In this document: positions 53,977 to 64,000 of the stretch, one piece after another | Numbering within the stretch: position 1 is the first letter of the stretch | Layout of the letters: each line of letters opens with the position of its first letter | Assembly: GCF_005239135.1 (NCBI RefSeq) | Contig: NZ_QKNX01000002.1 | Span: 611,770-675,769 of the forward strand | From: Natronomonas salsuginis | GTDB taxonomy: Archaea > Halobacteriota > Halobacteria > Halobacteriales > Haloarculaceae | Length of the DNA: 64,000 nucleotides | Reading direction: 5' to 3' | Program-made: the position numbers and the translations under genes | The notes under the pieces: model-generated | Databases searched by the model: none | The model's input: only the letters and a program-made list of their open reading frames with translations | What the model was told of the DNA's origin: nothing

Positions 53977-55332
53977 TCACCGATCTAGGATCCGGGCCGC
54001 CGCCGCATACCCCGCCTCGACCGCGCCGTTGAGGCTCCGTTCTGGGTACTGGGCGCGCGAGGCCATCCCGGCGTAGTAGACTCCCGGGTGTCCCGCGTCG
54101 GCGAGGTCGTAGGGGACGACCATGTCGAGGTAGCCGCGCTCGTAGACGGGAGCCGTCTTCGCGTTGCGGGCGATGCGCACGTCGGTAACTGCCCCGCGGT
54201 CGAACTCGGGAAACAGCGATTCGATGCCGTCGAGCCACATCGTCTCGATCTCGTCGTCGTCTCGCGCCCAGAGGGCATCGTCGGGCCCCTGCACGTAGCT
54301 CGCGACGTACAGGAGGTGTTCGCCGCCGTAGCGCTCCGGCGGCACGAAGTTCGTGTGCTCGATGAGCGCGCCGAAAGGGGCCTCGTCGGCGAGGTTTAGC
54401 CAGTAGGTGTCCAACAGCGGTTCGTCCATCGTGACAAGCGCGCAGATCGACCCCTGAAAGTCGATCTCGCACCGGTAGCCGGTGAGCGATTCGAGCACGT
54501 CCGGCATCGTCGCGACGACGACGGCGTCGACGTCGTGCGTTTCGACGGCGGAGGATCGACCGTTGGCGGGTTCGACCGTCAGCGACTCGACGGGGCCGCC
54601 CACCGCTCCGCCCTCGCTGCGTTGTCCGCCGTCCGGCCCCGAGAGGTCCGTCACGGCGGTCCCGGTTTGGATGTGCTCCTGGCCGACGGTGTCGACGAGC
54701 GCGTCGGTGAACGTGGCGAACCCGCCGTCGACGTAGCCGAGAATCTCGCCGCGGAGGAGGTCGCGCTCGCCGCGGAACTTGATCCGTCCGAGCAGCCACG
54801 CCGCCGAAACCTCTTTCTTGCGCTCGCCGAACTTGGCATCCAACAGCGGCTCGAAGAAGTACTCGTAGACGCCGCGCGTGGCGTGTTCGAGAAGGAACTG
54901 TTTGATCGGGACGTCCTCGAACGTCTCGATGTCGTCGTAGGTGTCCCGGCGGGGACGGCCGCCCCGAACGTCGATCCCGAGCGTCAACATCGCGAGTCGA
55001 AACTTGTCGTAGACCGAAAGATACGGATACGCCGCGATCTCCCAGGGCGTATCGAGTGGGTGGGCAACGCCGTCGACGTAGTAGGCGTTCTCGCCGACTC
55101 GCCACTCGATCCGGTCACCGATCCCGAGTTCGTCCGCCAACTCGACGATCGTTTCCTCGGACTTCGAGAGGTGGTGGTAGTACGCCTCGATCCGATCGCC
55201 GGCGGTCTCGTAGGTCGCCGCGAGCCCTCCGGGTTCGGCCCCGGCCTCGAAGACGCGAACATCGCGCCCCGCGTTCCGAAGCCGGTAGGCGGCGGCCAGT
55301 CCGGCGAGTCCACCGCCGACGATGCCGATCAT
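53977..55332 (-). CDS. Protoporphyrinogen oxidase/phytoene-desaturase-like flavin amine oxidoreductase
   Basis: 451 residues. FAD fold IGIVGGGLAGLAAAYRLRNA at the start, RVFEAGAEPGGLAATYETAG, then a substrate region with YVDGVAHPLDTPWEIAAYP and the C-terminal VPYDLADAGHPGVYYAGMAS ending the FAD site. NAD(P)-binding amine-oxidase superfamily, related to HemG and UDP-galactopyranose-mutase-like enzymes. Substrate not predictable. Possible role in membrane lipid or pigment metabolism. Confidence 0.88.
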   Translation of the reverse strand: MIGIVGGGLAGLAAAYRLRNAGRDVRVFEAGAEPGGLAATYETAGDRIEAYYHHLSKSEETIVELADELGIGDRIEWRVGENAYYVDGVAHPLDTPWEIAAYPYLSVYDKFRLAMLTLGIDVRGGRPRRDTYDDIETFEDVPIKQFLLEHATRGVYEYFFEPLLDAKFGERKKEVSAAWLLGRIKFRGERDLLRGEILGYVDGGFATFTDALVDTVGQEHIQTGTAVTDLSGPDGGQRSEGGAVGGPVESLTVEPANGRSSAVETHDVDAVVVATMPDVLESLTGYRCEIDFQGSICALVTMDEPLLDTYWLNLADEAPFGALIEHTNFVPPERYGGEHLLYVASYVQGPDDALWARDDDEIETMWLDGIESLFPEFDRGAVTDVRIARNAKTAPVYERGYLDMVVPYDLADAGHPGVYYAGMASRAQYPERSLNGAVEAGYAAAARILDR

Positions 55333-55399
55333 ACCGTCAGATGGACGCCGTAACTGTTGGCTCTTTTCATCGCGACGCCCGCCAACGGCGGCTCACTGA

Positions 55400-55720
55400 T
55401 CAGTCGATTCGTCGCCACGAGGCGGTCGCGTCGAGTCGGGACCGAACCGCCGATCGGACCGCGGCTTCCGCGCCGTAAAATAGCTCGCGGCCGGCGGGCG
55501 TTCGGAATCGGATGACGATCGTTTCGGGGGTCGCGCGGAAGACGGCGAGCGCCCAGCCACCGTCACCCATCCATCGACACAGTCGATCCGCATCGAGATC
55601 CTCGACGACGCGCGTGCCGAGCCCCCAACTCAGACGGGTTCGGTAGGGAATATCGATCGGGAGCGCCGTTGGCGACGTCGTCGGAGCGGACTCTCCCCCT
55701 CGGACGGCGTTTGCGGTCAT
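55400..55720 (-). CDS. Small uncharacterised haloarchaeal protein
   Basis: 106 residues: YRTRLSWGLGTRVVEDLDAD, RLCRWMGDGGWALAVFRATP, IVIRFRTPAGRELFYGAEAA. Single alpha/beta domain after a disordered N-terminal ~20 residues. No membrane segment. Family not recognised. Confidence 0.6.
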   Translation of the reverse strand: MTANAVRGGESAPTTSPTALPIDIPYRTRLSWGLGTRVVEDLDADRLCRWMGDGGWALAVFRATPETIVIRFRTPAGRELFYGAEAAVRSAVRSRLDATASWRRID

Positions 55721-55833
55721 ATACCAATCACCACAACCATGAGTAAAAAACGTGACTCTTGGCGTCGAGTCGCGATCGGTCGCGGCGGCGCGAAAGGTCG
55801 GGTTTTATTCGGGGGCGAGCGGAACGTCGTCAC

Positions 55834-56709
55834 ATGGTTACGGTGCGGGCCCCCGCGACGAGCGCGAATCTGGGGAGTGGCTTCGATGTCTTCGGCGCGG
55901 CGCTGGGGCGACCGGCGGACGTCGTTCACGTCGAGAAGGCCGACCGGACGACAATCAGCGTCACCGGCGTCGGCAGCCAGTACATCCCCGAGGACCCCGA
56001 GAAGAACACCGTCGGCGCGGTCGCCGAGGCGCTGGACGCGCCCGCTCACATCGAGATCGACAAGGGCGTTCGCCCGGCGTCTGGTCTGGGCTCCTCGGCG
56101 GCCTCCGCTGCGGCGGCCGCCGTCGGTTTGAACGAACTCTACGATCGGGGCCTGACGCGCGAGGAACTCGTCCCGATCGCCGCGGAGGGCGAGGCGGTCG
56201 TCTCCGGGGCCGCCCACGCCGACAACGTCGCCCCCTCGATCATGGGCGGATTCACGGTCGCGCGCGCTGACGGGGTCACGGCGGTCGACGCCTCGATCCC
56301 TCTCGTCACCTGTCTCCCAGAGATCGTCGTCTCGACGCGGGACGCGCGGCAGGTCGTCCCCGACGGCGCGCGCATGAAGGAGGTCGTCGAGGTCGTCGGC
56401 AACGCCGCGACGCTCGCCGTCGGCATGGCGCGCGACGATCCCGACCTCGTCGGTCGCGGGATGAACGATTCGATCGTCACGCCGGCCCGCGCGGAGTTGA
56501 TCACCGGCTACGAGTCGGTTCGAACCGCCGCGTTCGACACCGGGGCGACCGGCGTGACGATCTCTGGAGCCGGCCCCGCGATCATCGCTGCGTGTCACGA
56601 GGGCGATCGACGGTCCATCGCCATCGCGATGCTCGACGCATTCGATTCGGTCGGCGTCGATGCTCGCGCCTATCAGACGCGGATCGGCCGCGGTGCGGAG
56701 ATCTTCTGA
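55834..56709 (+). CDS. thrB: Homoserine kinase
   Basis: 291 residues from the ATG at 55834 (MVTVRAPATSANLGSGFDVF). GHMP kinase motifs: substrate loop PATSANLGSGFD, ATP loop RPASGLGSSAASAAAAAVGL, and GVTISGAGPAIIA near the C-terminus. It phosphorylates homoserine in threonine synthesis. TTTTATTC at ~55801-55808 is a promoter candidate ~28 nt upstream. Confidence 0.94.
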   Translation: MVTVRAPATSANLGSGFDVFGAALGRPADVVHVEKADRTTISVTGVGSQYIPEDPEKNTVGAVAEALDAPAHIEIDKGVRPASGLGSSAASAAAAAVGLNELYDRGLTREELVPIAAEGEAVVSGAAHADNVAPSIMGGFTVARADGVTAVDASIPLVTCLPEIVVSTRDARQVVPDGARMKEVVEVVGNAATLAVGMARDDPDLVGRGMNDSIVTPARAELITGYESVRTAAFDTGATGVTISGAGPAIIAACHEGDRRSIAIAMLDAFDSVGVDARAYQTRIGRGAEIF

Positions 56710-56801
56710 CCGGCCAACGGGCATCGCTCCCGATCACTGAGACGACGCTTCTGTGGTGTAGCGAGTGTTGACGCTGGCGTTCTGGTAGCCTCCGAGGATA
56801 G

Positions 56802-59084
<2,283 letters not shown>

Positions 59085-59151
59085 CCTGACGTCTGCCCGT
59101 GAGTCGTCGCTTATGTGGTCACTCGGGGTCCAGTCGTCCGTCGACGCGCGG

Positions 59152-59910
59152 TCACATATACATCCGATCTTCCGGATACTCCCGACTCCGCGACTGTCCA
59201 CTCTCCTCTTCGAGGCGCTCCATCCGCTCGGCGAGGTTCGCGTAGTACTCCTTGAGCTCCTCGGACTGCTGTTCCAGTTCGGTCCGGTCGACCTCGACGC
59301 CGTAGATCGCCTCGATAGCGTCAAAGAACCGGAACGCGGCGTCGATGTCCGGTCCCGGCGGATGCGTCGGCGTCACGTACACGCCGACCGGTGGGATCTC
59401 GCCGTCGATGCTCTTCGAGATCAGTTCGCCCGCGACGCCGTCGAGGAAGCCACCTCTGAGCGGGTGGAGGCCGGTCTCCGTGAGTCGCGTCTCGCGATAC
59501 GCCTCCGACGCCACGTAGAACACCGCGTGTTCTTCGGGTCCGTGTGGGAACGGGACGCCGTGAAAGAGGACGATCTCCTCGATTCGATTCGTCGAGATCC
59601 ACTCAATGAGCGCGTTGGTAAAGGGTCTCGCGGCCCAGACCGGCACGAACAGTTCGCCGACCAACACGGTGAGATCGATCTCGGTGAGATTGTACAGTCG
59701 CGTGTGGTGTCGCGGCTCCCCGTCCTCGAAGGGGGTGATCGCGGGCAATTCCTCGGGCGTGATGTGGCCGATCTTCTCGGAGTCCAGATGGCGGACGAGA
59801 TAGTCCGCGGCCGTTACTCCTGCCATCCCGAGGTTCGAGGGGCCGATCAAAAGTGTCTGTCCCGGATCGATATCCCCCGGTACGGAGATCTCGAACGAAT
59901 TCTGTGGCAT
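59152..59910 (-). CDS. PAC2 family protein (proteasome assembly chaperone-like)
   Basis: 252 residues. LIGPSNLGMAGVTAADYLVR, HITPEELPAITPFEDGEPRH and PVGVYVTPTHPPGPDIDAAF are PAC2 features. A C-terminal coiled coil (ELEQQSEELKEYYANLAERM ERLEEE) ends the protein. TATA-like TTATATTC at ~59933-59943 lies ~28 nt before the ATG at 59910. Archaeal PAC2 proteins are thought to act in proteasome assembly or ATP-grasp partnership. Confidence 0.9.
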   Translation of the reverse strand: MPQNSFEISVPGDIDPGQTLLIGPSNLGMAGVTAADYLVRHLDSEKIGHITPEELPAITPFEDGEPRHHTRLYNLTEIDLTVLVGELFVPVWAARPFTNALIEWISTNRIEEIVLFHGVPFPHGPEEHAVFYVASEAYRETRLTETGLHPLRGGFLDGVAGELISKSIDGEIPPVGVYVTPTHPPGPDIDAAFRFFDAIEAIYGVEVDRTELEQQSEELKEYYANLAERMERLEEESGQSRSREYPEDRMYM

Positions 59911-60001
59911 GCTACCAATTCATGCGAGATCGAATATAACTGTGTAGCCTGGCTATCACGCCTCGAAAAGACCGTTAAGATCGCGTCTGCGGGCGGACGA
60001 C

Positions 60002-60553
60002 TCAGCCGTCCACCGCCCGCCACGGTTTCCCGAGCTCGTCCCACTCGTCGCTTTCGAACGCGCCGTCATCGAACACGGTTACCCGACCGGACTCCTGACT
60101 CAGGGTCAGCGTGGCGAGCACGTCCGTACGCGTCGAGATGTCGAGCGCGCTCATATGTCTGGCACCCATCCACGGCTCGTAGACGTCCCCCGACGGGCCG
60201 TCGACCGTCCGGAACCGAACCAGCTGCCGGGAGACGATCCCGTCGACAGAGATCACGACCGCACCGTCATGCGAGTACGCGACCTCGGTCGCCGCGTCGG
60301 CGAACTCGCCGGGGGCCGTCAGCGGATCACGTCCCGATTCGGGCCACCGATTGTCGCCCATCGGATCCGCGTACGCCTCGATCGAGGGGCCGACGACGAC
60401 CGCGAGATACATGCCCGGAGCGCGAGCAGTCGGATCGGCGGTGCGGTCGTAGTCGAGCGAGATCTCCTCTACGTGATACCGCAGCGTCTCGATGAGCCGT
60501 TGAACGCGCTCGTGTTCGGCGTATCGAATGTCGAGAGCTTCGGTACGGTTCAT
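60002..60553 (-). CDS. Second DAC-domain protein (probable diadenylate cyclase)
   Basis: 183 residues. The DAC catalytic motifs are both present: DGAVVISVDGIVSRQLVRF (DGA) and WMGARHMSALDISTRTDVLA (RHM), in the same order and spacing as DacZ. An N-terminal ~75 residues (ALDIRYAEHERVQRLIETLR) replaces the DacZ-specific region. A TATA-like element ~26 nt before the ATG at 60553 suggests a leaderless start. If active it makes c-di-AMP, giving this genome two cyclases. Catalytic competence unproven. Confidence 0.8.
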   Translation of the reverse strand: MNRTEALDIRYAEHERVQRLIETLRYHVEEISLDYDRTADPTARAPGMYLAVVVGPSIEAYADPMGDNRWPESGRDPLTAPGEFADAATEVAYSHDGAVVISVDGIVSRQLVRFRTVDGPSGDVYEPWMGARHMSALDISTRTDVLATLTLSQESGRVTVFDDGAFESDEWDELGKPWRAVDG

Positions 60554-60608
60554 GGCCGATCGACGATGCCGGAGAATAAGAGTTTCGGGGTCGTCGACCC
60601 GCCGTACG

Positions 60609-61100
60609 CTACTGTTCCGGTACCCGTTCGAGCAACGGTGGATAGACTGCCCCTCGGCGTCTCGATAGTCGACGGTGAACCCCCTGTCGGTCCGCGTCTC
60701 CTCCAGTCGGTCGCGCTCGACTTCGAACGCGAAGGGTGGCTCCGCCGCGGTCGCGATCGTCTCCCCCGTTCGCCGAGGCTGTGACGTGATCGATCCCCTG
60801 TGCGTTCTCGACCGAGCACGTCACGACCTCGCCCTCTGTGTCGCAGATCAACTCGCCGCTCACGTCCGCGCCGCCGTCGTCGCCGAACGACGGCGAGAAC
60901 TCCAGCAGCATGACGCCCGGTGAGAGCGTCCCGACAACGACGATGCGGAGGAACACCGAGAAATTGAGCTTGCTGGCCTGTCTGGCCACCCGTTGTGTGA
61001 CGGGGTGTTGTGCCGTGCGTCGCAGTCGAATCGTCAGGGGAACGACCGCCATGAACGTGAACGGCCCCCACGCGACGACGACGAGGCCGTGGGCGATCAC
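60609..61100 (-). pseudogene. Two-helix membrane protein with probable C-terminal frameshift
   Basis: From the ATG at 61100: helix 1 MIAHGLVVVAWGPFTFMAVV, then RRTAQHPVTQRVARQASKLN, helix 2 FSVFLRIVVVGTLSPGVMLL and an acidic domain with two Cys (ELICDTEGEVVTCSVENAQG). Near 60755-60765, at a G5 run, the credible continuation jumps frame (ATAAEPPFAFEVERDRLEET then RTDRGFTVDYRDAEGQSIHR) while the present frame becomes Arg-rich to its stop at 60609. One-base deletion or assembly error likely. Function unknown. Confidence 0.5.
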
Positions 61101-61105
61101 GTATC

Positions 61106-61339
61106 AAATCCGAGGAACTGCTCACCGAGAATCAGTAGAACATCCTCAGCACGGTAGCCGACCGCGGCTACTGCGACACGCCGCGCCGGTGTACGCAGGA
61201 GGACCTCGCCGACGCGCTCGGCATCGCCAAATCGACCTGCAGCGAGACGCTCCACCACGCCGAAGAGTGGGTGATCAAGCGGTTCATCGACAGTCGGACG
61301 GAACGAGACGACTCCGAGCGGCTGGAACCACCAGTCTGA
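61106..61339 (+). pseudogene. HTH-10 (Bat-type) regulator C-terminal remnant with in-frame stop
   Basis: Plus strand reads SEELLTENQ-stop-NILSTVADRGYCDTP RRCTQEDLADALGIAKSTCSET LHHAEEWVIKRFI (shown in parts), ending with a TGA at 61337-61339. This is the C-terminal HTH_10 helix-turn-helix of bacterio-opsin-activator-like haloarchaeal regulators. The conserved LTxRQxxIL lead-in is interrupted by TAG at 61136-61138 and everything N-terminal is missing. It is a decayed fragment. Confidence 0.75.
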
Positions 61340-61711
61340 TCACGGTGTCAGCCGCCACAGTAACGACCGGAGCCTGTATCCGATCGACCCGCGCTTGTAT
61401 CCGTTCCAACCACCCATCCCGCCGGCGAGCGTGGTCGCGGTGTACCCCTCGTCGTTCAACACCCGTGTCGCGCGCCTCGCGACGATGCCCTGTTTGCAGA
61501 CGACGACGATCTCGTCATCGTTCGGCAGTTCGTCGAGCCGATCGCGGAGCGCCGATTCGTCGCCCCGCCGGAGACTGTCGTACACGGGAACGTTGCTGCT
61601 CTTCTCTATCGATCCCGCCCGATACACCGGCGAGGGGCGAATGTCGAGAACGAACGGTCGATCCCCCCGCTCGAGTCGGCGCTCGAGCGCTTCGGGACGA
61701 ATGGTTCCCAT
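61340..61711 (-). CDS. Rhodanese-like sulfurtransferase
   Basis: 123 residues from the ATG at 61711 (MGTIRPEALERRLERGDRPF). Rhodanese core: VLDIRPSPVYRAGSI and the active-site loop VVVCKQGIVARRATRVL with the catalytic Cys, ending GGMGGWNGYKRG. Single-domain form. It transfers sulfane sulfur. Abuts the HTH remnant stop. Confidence 0.9.
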   Translation of the reverse strand: MGTIRPEALERRLERGDRPFVLDIRPSPVYRAGSIEKSSNVPVYDSLRRGDESALRDRLDELPNDDEIVVVCKQGIVARRATRVLNDEGYTATTLAGGMGGWNGYKRGSIGYRLRSLLWRLTP

Positions 61712-61875
61712 ACGCTTCGGTATCGGCCGTGAGACACATAACGACGTGGTCCGGTTCCGTGTTTCGGAGAAGGTGGATGTATCAGTAATTCGAATCCGCT
61801 CCATCACTCGCGACGCGTAACCGAGCGAAGACAGTCGATATAAATAGCCGCTCGGTATTGTTTTGTCACAACTAT

Positions 61876-62070
61876 TTGGCGGTCACGGAGATCGCTTTCC
61901 ATCCGGCGAACTGGTACATCGTGAGGAAGAACCTCCCCGAGGCGTTCCACCCTTCGCGGACCTGGACGGTGTACTACGTGTTCAGTCTGCTCGCCGTGTT
62001 GGCGTTCGGCGTCATGGGCGCGGCGGTTCGGCTGAATCTGGTTCCGGAACTCGTTCGGCTTTTCACGTGA
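61876..62070 (+). CDS. Small single-helix membrane protein, TTG start
   Basis: 64 residues from a TTG at 61876 (LAVTEIAFHPANWYIVRKNL). One C-terminal hydrophobic helix (YYVFSLLAVLAFGVMGAAV). TATAAATA at 61839-61846 would start transcription near 61866-61870, which favours the TTG at 61876 over the TTG at 61858. The 3' end overlaps the convergent GNAT gene by 8 nt. Family not recognised. Confidence 0.55.
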   Translation: MAVTEIAFHPANWYIVRKNLPEAFHPSRTWTVYYVFSLLAVLAFGVMGAAVRLNLVPELVRLFT

Positions 62071-62551
62071 GTTCCAGCACGTAAGTGTTCTCCTCGAACC
62101 GCTCGTCGCCGATTATCGTCTCGGCGCGCTCGTCGCGCTCCATTCCGAGGTCGGCGTAGAACTCGTTCCCCAGCGCGTTGTCCGAGAGGACCATCGCATT
62201 GAGCCGCTCAATGTCGTGACGGATCAGTTCGTGGCGGATTCGGTCGAACAGCGCCCGTCCGATCCCCCGTCGCCGCTCGTCCGGGTGGACGTATATCCGG
62301 AGGATGTTCCCCTCGTTCTCGGCGAGGACGGCGTGAGCGAATCCGACAACCTCCCCGCCTTCGGCCGCGACGTACATGTACGTCCACGGATACGTGAGCT
62401 CCTCCTCGAGCTGTTCGCGGCTGTACCAGTCGTTGACGGCGCTCTCGACGCTCTCGCGGTTCAGAATGTTCGGGTAGTCCGCTTCCCACGAGGCACGGGC
62501 GATCTCCGCGATTGCATCGATGTCGTCCGGATGAGCGACGTAGATCTTCAT
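62063..62551 (-). CDS. GNAT family N-acetyltransferase
   Basis: 162 residues from the ATG at 62551 (MKIYVAHPDDIDAIAEIARA). The acetyl-CoA motif RIYVHPDERRRGIGRALFDR (Q/RxxGxG/A) is clear, with the later NALGNEFYADLGM. It acetylates an amine of unknown substrate. TATA-like CTTTATTAGCG ~25 nt upstream supports the start. Confidence 0.9.
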   Translation of the reverse strand: MKIYVAHPDDIDAIAEIARASWEADYPNILNRESVESAVNDWYSREQLEEELTYPWTYMYVAAEGGEVVGFAHAVLAENEGNILRIYVHPDERRRGIGRALFDRIRHELIRHDIERLNAMVLSDNALGNEFYADLGMERDERAETIIGDERFEENTYVLELT

Positions 62552-62621
62552 GCTATAATGTAGCACACAATCGCTAATAAAGGTGCGCGGCCGCCCACAC
62601 CGTGCAAGAGCGGGTGGCCGG

Positions 62622-63200
62622 TCAGTCCCGTTCGCCGCGTCCCATCGTGTAGAAGACATCGTTCGGCCGCATGTCCGCGAGCGTCGCCATCCGGTTCGAG
62701 AGGTTGAACACGCCGACGACGCTGCCGATGTCCCAGATCTCCTCGTCGGAGAAGCCGGCCTCGCGGAGCCGCTCGACGTCCTCATCACCGACCTCGCCGG
62801 GCGACTCGGTGAGCTTGACGGCGAAGTCCAACATGGCGCGGTGGGGTTCGGACAGGTCCGCAGTCCGGTGGTTCGTCGCCAGCTGATCCGCGAGCTTCGG
62901 GGCTCCGGAGAAGATCCGGAGCAGCGCGCCGTGAGCGACCACGCAGTACAGACAGTCGTTGATGCCCGACACCGTGACGATGAGCATCTCGATCTCCTCG
63001 CGCTCCAGCGGCGTGTCCTGCGTCAGCGCGTCGTGGTAGTCGAAAAAGGCGCGAAAGTGGCTCGGTTTGTACGCGAACGCCGAGAAGACGTTCGGCGTGA
63101 ACCCCGCCCCTTCGGTTTCTTCGTCGATCCGTTCCAGCACGTCGTCGGGGATCTCGCTTCGGTCGGGGACCGGAAACCGTCCCATCGCATCGTCGTTCAT
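62622..63200 (-). CDS. AhpD-like carboxymuconolactone decarboxylase family (peroxidase-related)
   Basis: 192 residues from the ATG at 63200 (MNDDAMGRFPVPDRSEIPDD); an in-frame start also exists at 63248. The CMD/AhpD core includes EIEMLIVTVSGINDCLYCVV with CxxC (C-L-Y-C) followed by AHGALL, the redox site of alkylhydroperoxidase D-like proteins. Two helical repeats follow. Probably a thiol peroxidase-related enzyme of about the usual length (~190). Confidence 0.87.
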   Translation of the reverse strand: MNDDAMGRFPVPDRSEIPDDVLERIDEETEGAGFTPNVFSAFAYKPSHFRAFFDYHDALTQDTPLEREEIEMLIVTVSGINDCLYCVVAHGALLRIFSGAPKLADQLATNHRTADLSEPHRAMLDFAVKLTESPGEVGDEDVERLREAGFSDEEIWDIGSVVGVFNLSNRMATLADMRPNDVFYTMGRGERD

Positions 63201-63270
63201 GTGCGCCTTCTCGTCCGGGGGTGTGATAATTCGTTCCCTCAATCCCATCTGAGCGGATTACGGAGATTCA

Positions 63271-63310
63271 AGGAGAAAGCCCCGTGCTTTAGCGCGGGGA
63301 TGAATCCGAC
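63271..63310 (+). ncRNA. TnpB guide-RNA (omega RNA)-like right-end hairpin
   Basis: A strong hairpin (63280-63299), stem CCCCGTGC / GCGCGGGG with loop TTTA-like, flanked by GGAGAAAG and ATGAATCCGAC. This is the kind of conserved right-end structure that forms the omega RNA scaffold of IS200/IS605 and IS1341-type TnpB elements. Normally it lies at the 3' end of tnpB. Here it precedes a tnpB start by 83 nt, so it is probably the end of a neighbouring or lost element. Confidence 0.5.
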
Positions 63311-63392
63311 ACCACCTTTCACGAACTACCGCCGATAGCACGGCCTGATACTCCAATAGTTTCTTAAAATAACAGACTAAATTACACCCGTA

Positions 63393-64000
<608 letters not shown>

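Noticed and set aside
60002..60821. Possible fusion of the two-helix membrane protein to the DAC domain
   Set aside because: The DAC frame is open upstream to 60821, but a TATA-like element ~26 nt before the ATG at 60553 and the non-protein-like residues between argue for a separate leaderless gene.

Overview
This window is chromosomal DNA from a haloarchaeon (class Halobacteria). The predicted proteins are strongly acidic (Asp/Glu-rich), base composition is high in GC, genes sit close together on both strands, and many starts lie about 25-30 nt downstream of a TATA box, as expected for leaderless archaeal transcripts. Archaeal hallmark genes are present: archaellins, ArlF/ArlG, DacZ, archaeal triosephosphate isomerase, PdxS, an XPB-like helicase, a ba3-type oxidase and many families restricted to haloarchaea. 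I found no rRNA, tRNA or CRISPR array. I do not assign a genus.

Layout. 1-3850: part of an archaellum locus on the minus strand (two archaellins, a Tat lipoprotein gene, arlF, two adjacent arlG paralogues, and the start of the next gene). 3886-12600: an HTH regulator, a DUF1405 membrane protein, pdxS, a twice-frameshifted membrane protein, dinB, a HerA-like ATPase, tpiA and a PQQ-propeller lipoprotein. 12600-17800: a GtrA/sulfatase pair, a DICT-sensor/winged-helix pair flanked by a 17-bp direct repeat, UspA, a thioesterase and small proteins. 17800-28600: an EamA transporter, a CBS protein, a histidine kinase, a dacZ-mscS overlap pair, an acetyltransferase, an XPB-like helicase, VOC and degenerate MBL proteins, surE and tspO. 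28600-36700: a ba3 oxidase operon (with a 54-aa subunit gene) diverging from a copper cluster (small membrane protein, SafE-like protein, P1B ATPase), then a rearranged scar and arginase. 36800-46800: an HTH regulator, NDH-2-like oxidoreductase, a nucleoside-salvage cluster (udp-cdd-phosphomutase), a RecA-like protein without a Walker A motif, pyrBI, a 22-aa membrane micropeptide, NUDIX, RNA-binding protein and Mn-SOD. 46900-63200: photolyase, several DUF families, FAD oxidoreductases, AI-2E transporter, thrB, katG, a PAC2 protein, a second DAC-domain protein, rhodanese, GNAT and an AhpD-like protein. 63270-64000: a TnpB guide-RNA-like hairpin followed by a truncated tnpB.

Functional themes are motility, aerobic respiration with copper handling, oxidative and UV stress (SOD, KatG, photolyase, DinB), c-di-AMP signalling and pyrimidine/nucleoside metabolism. 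A striking background is the number of small genes carrying an apparent indel, missing start, missing stop or truncation (3886-4419, 6281-6980, 25051-25305, 28602-28923, 35218-35814, 60609-61100, 61106-61339). Some are clearly real decay. Others could be single-base assembly errors, which raw reads would settle.
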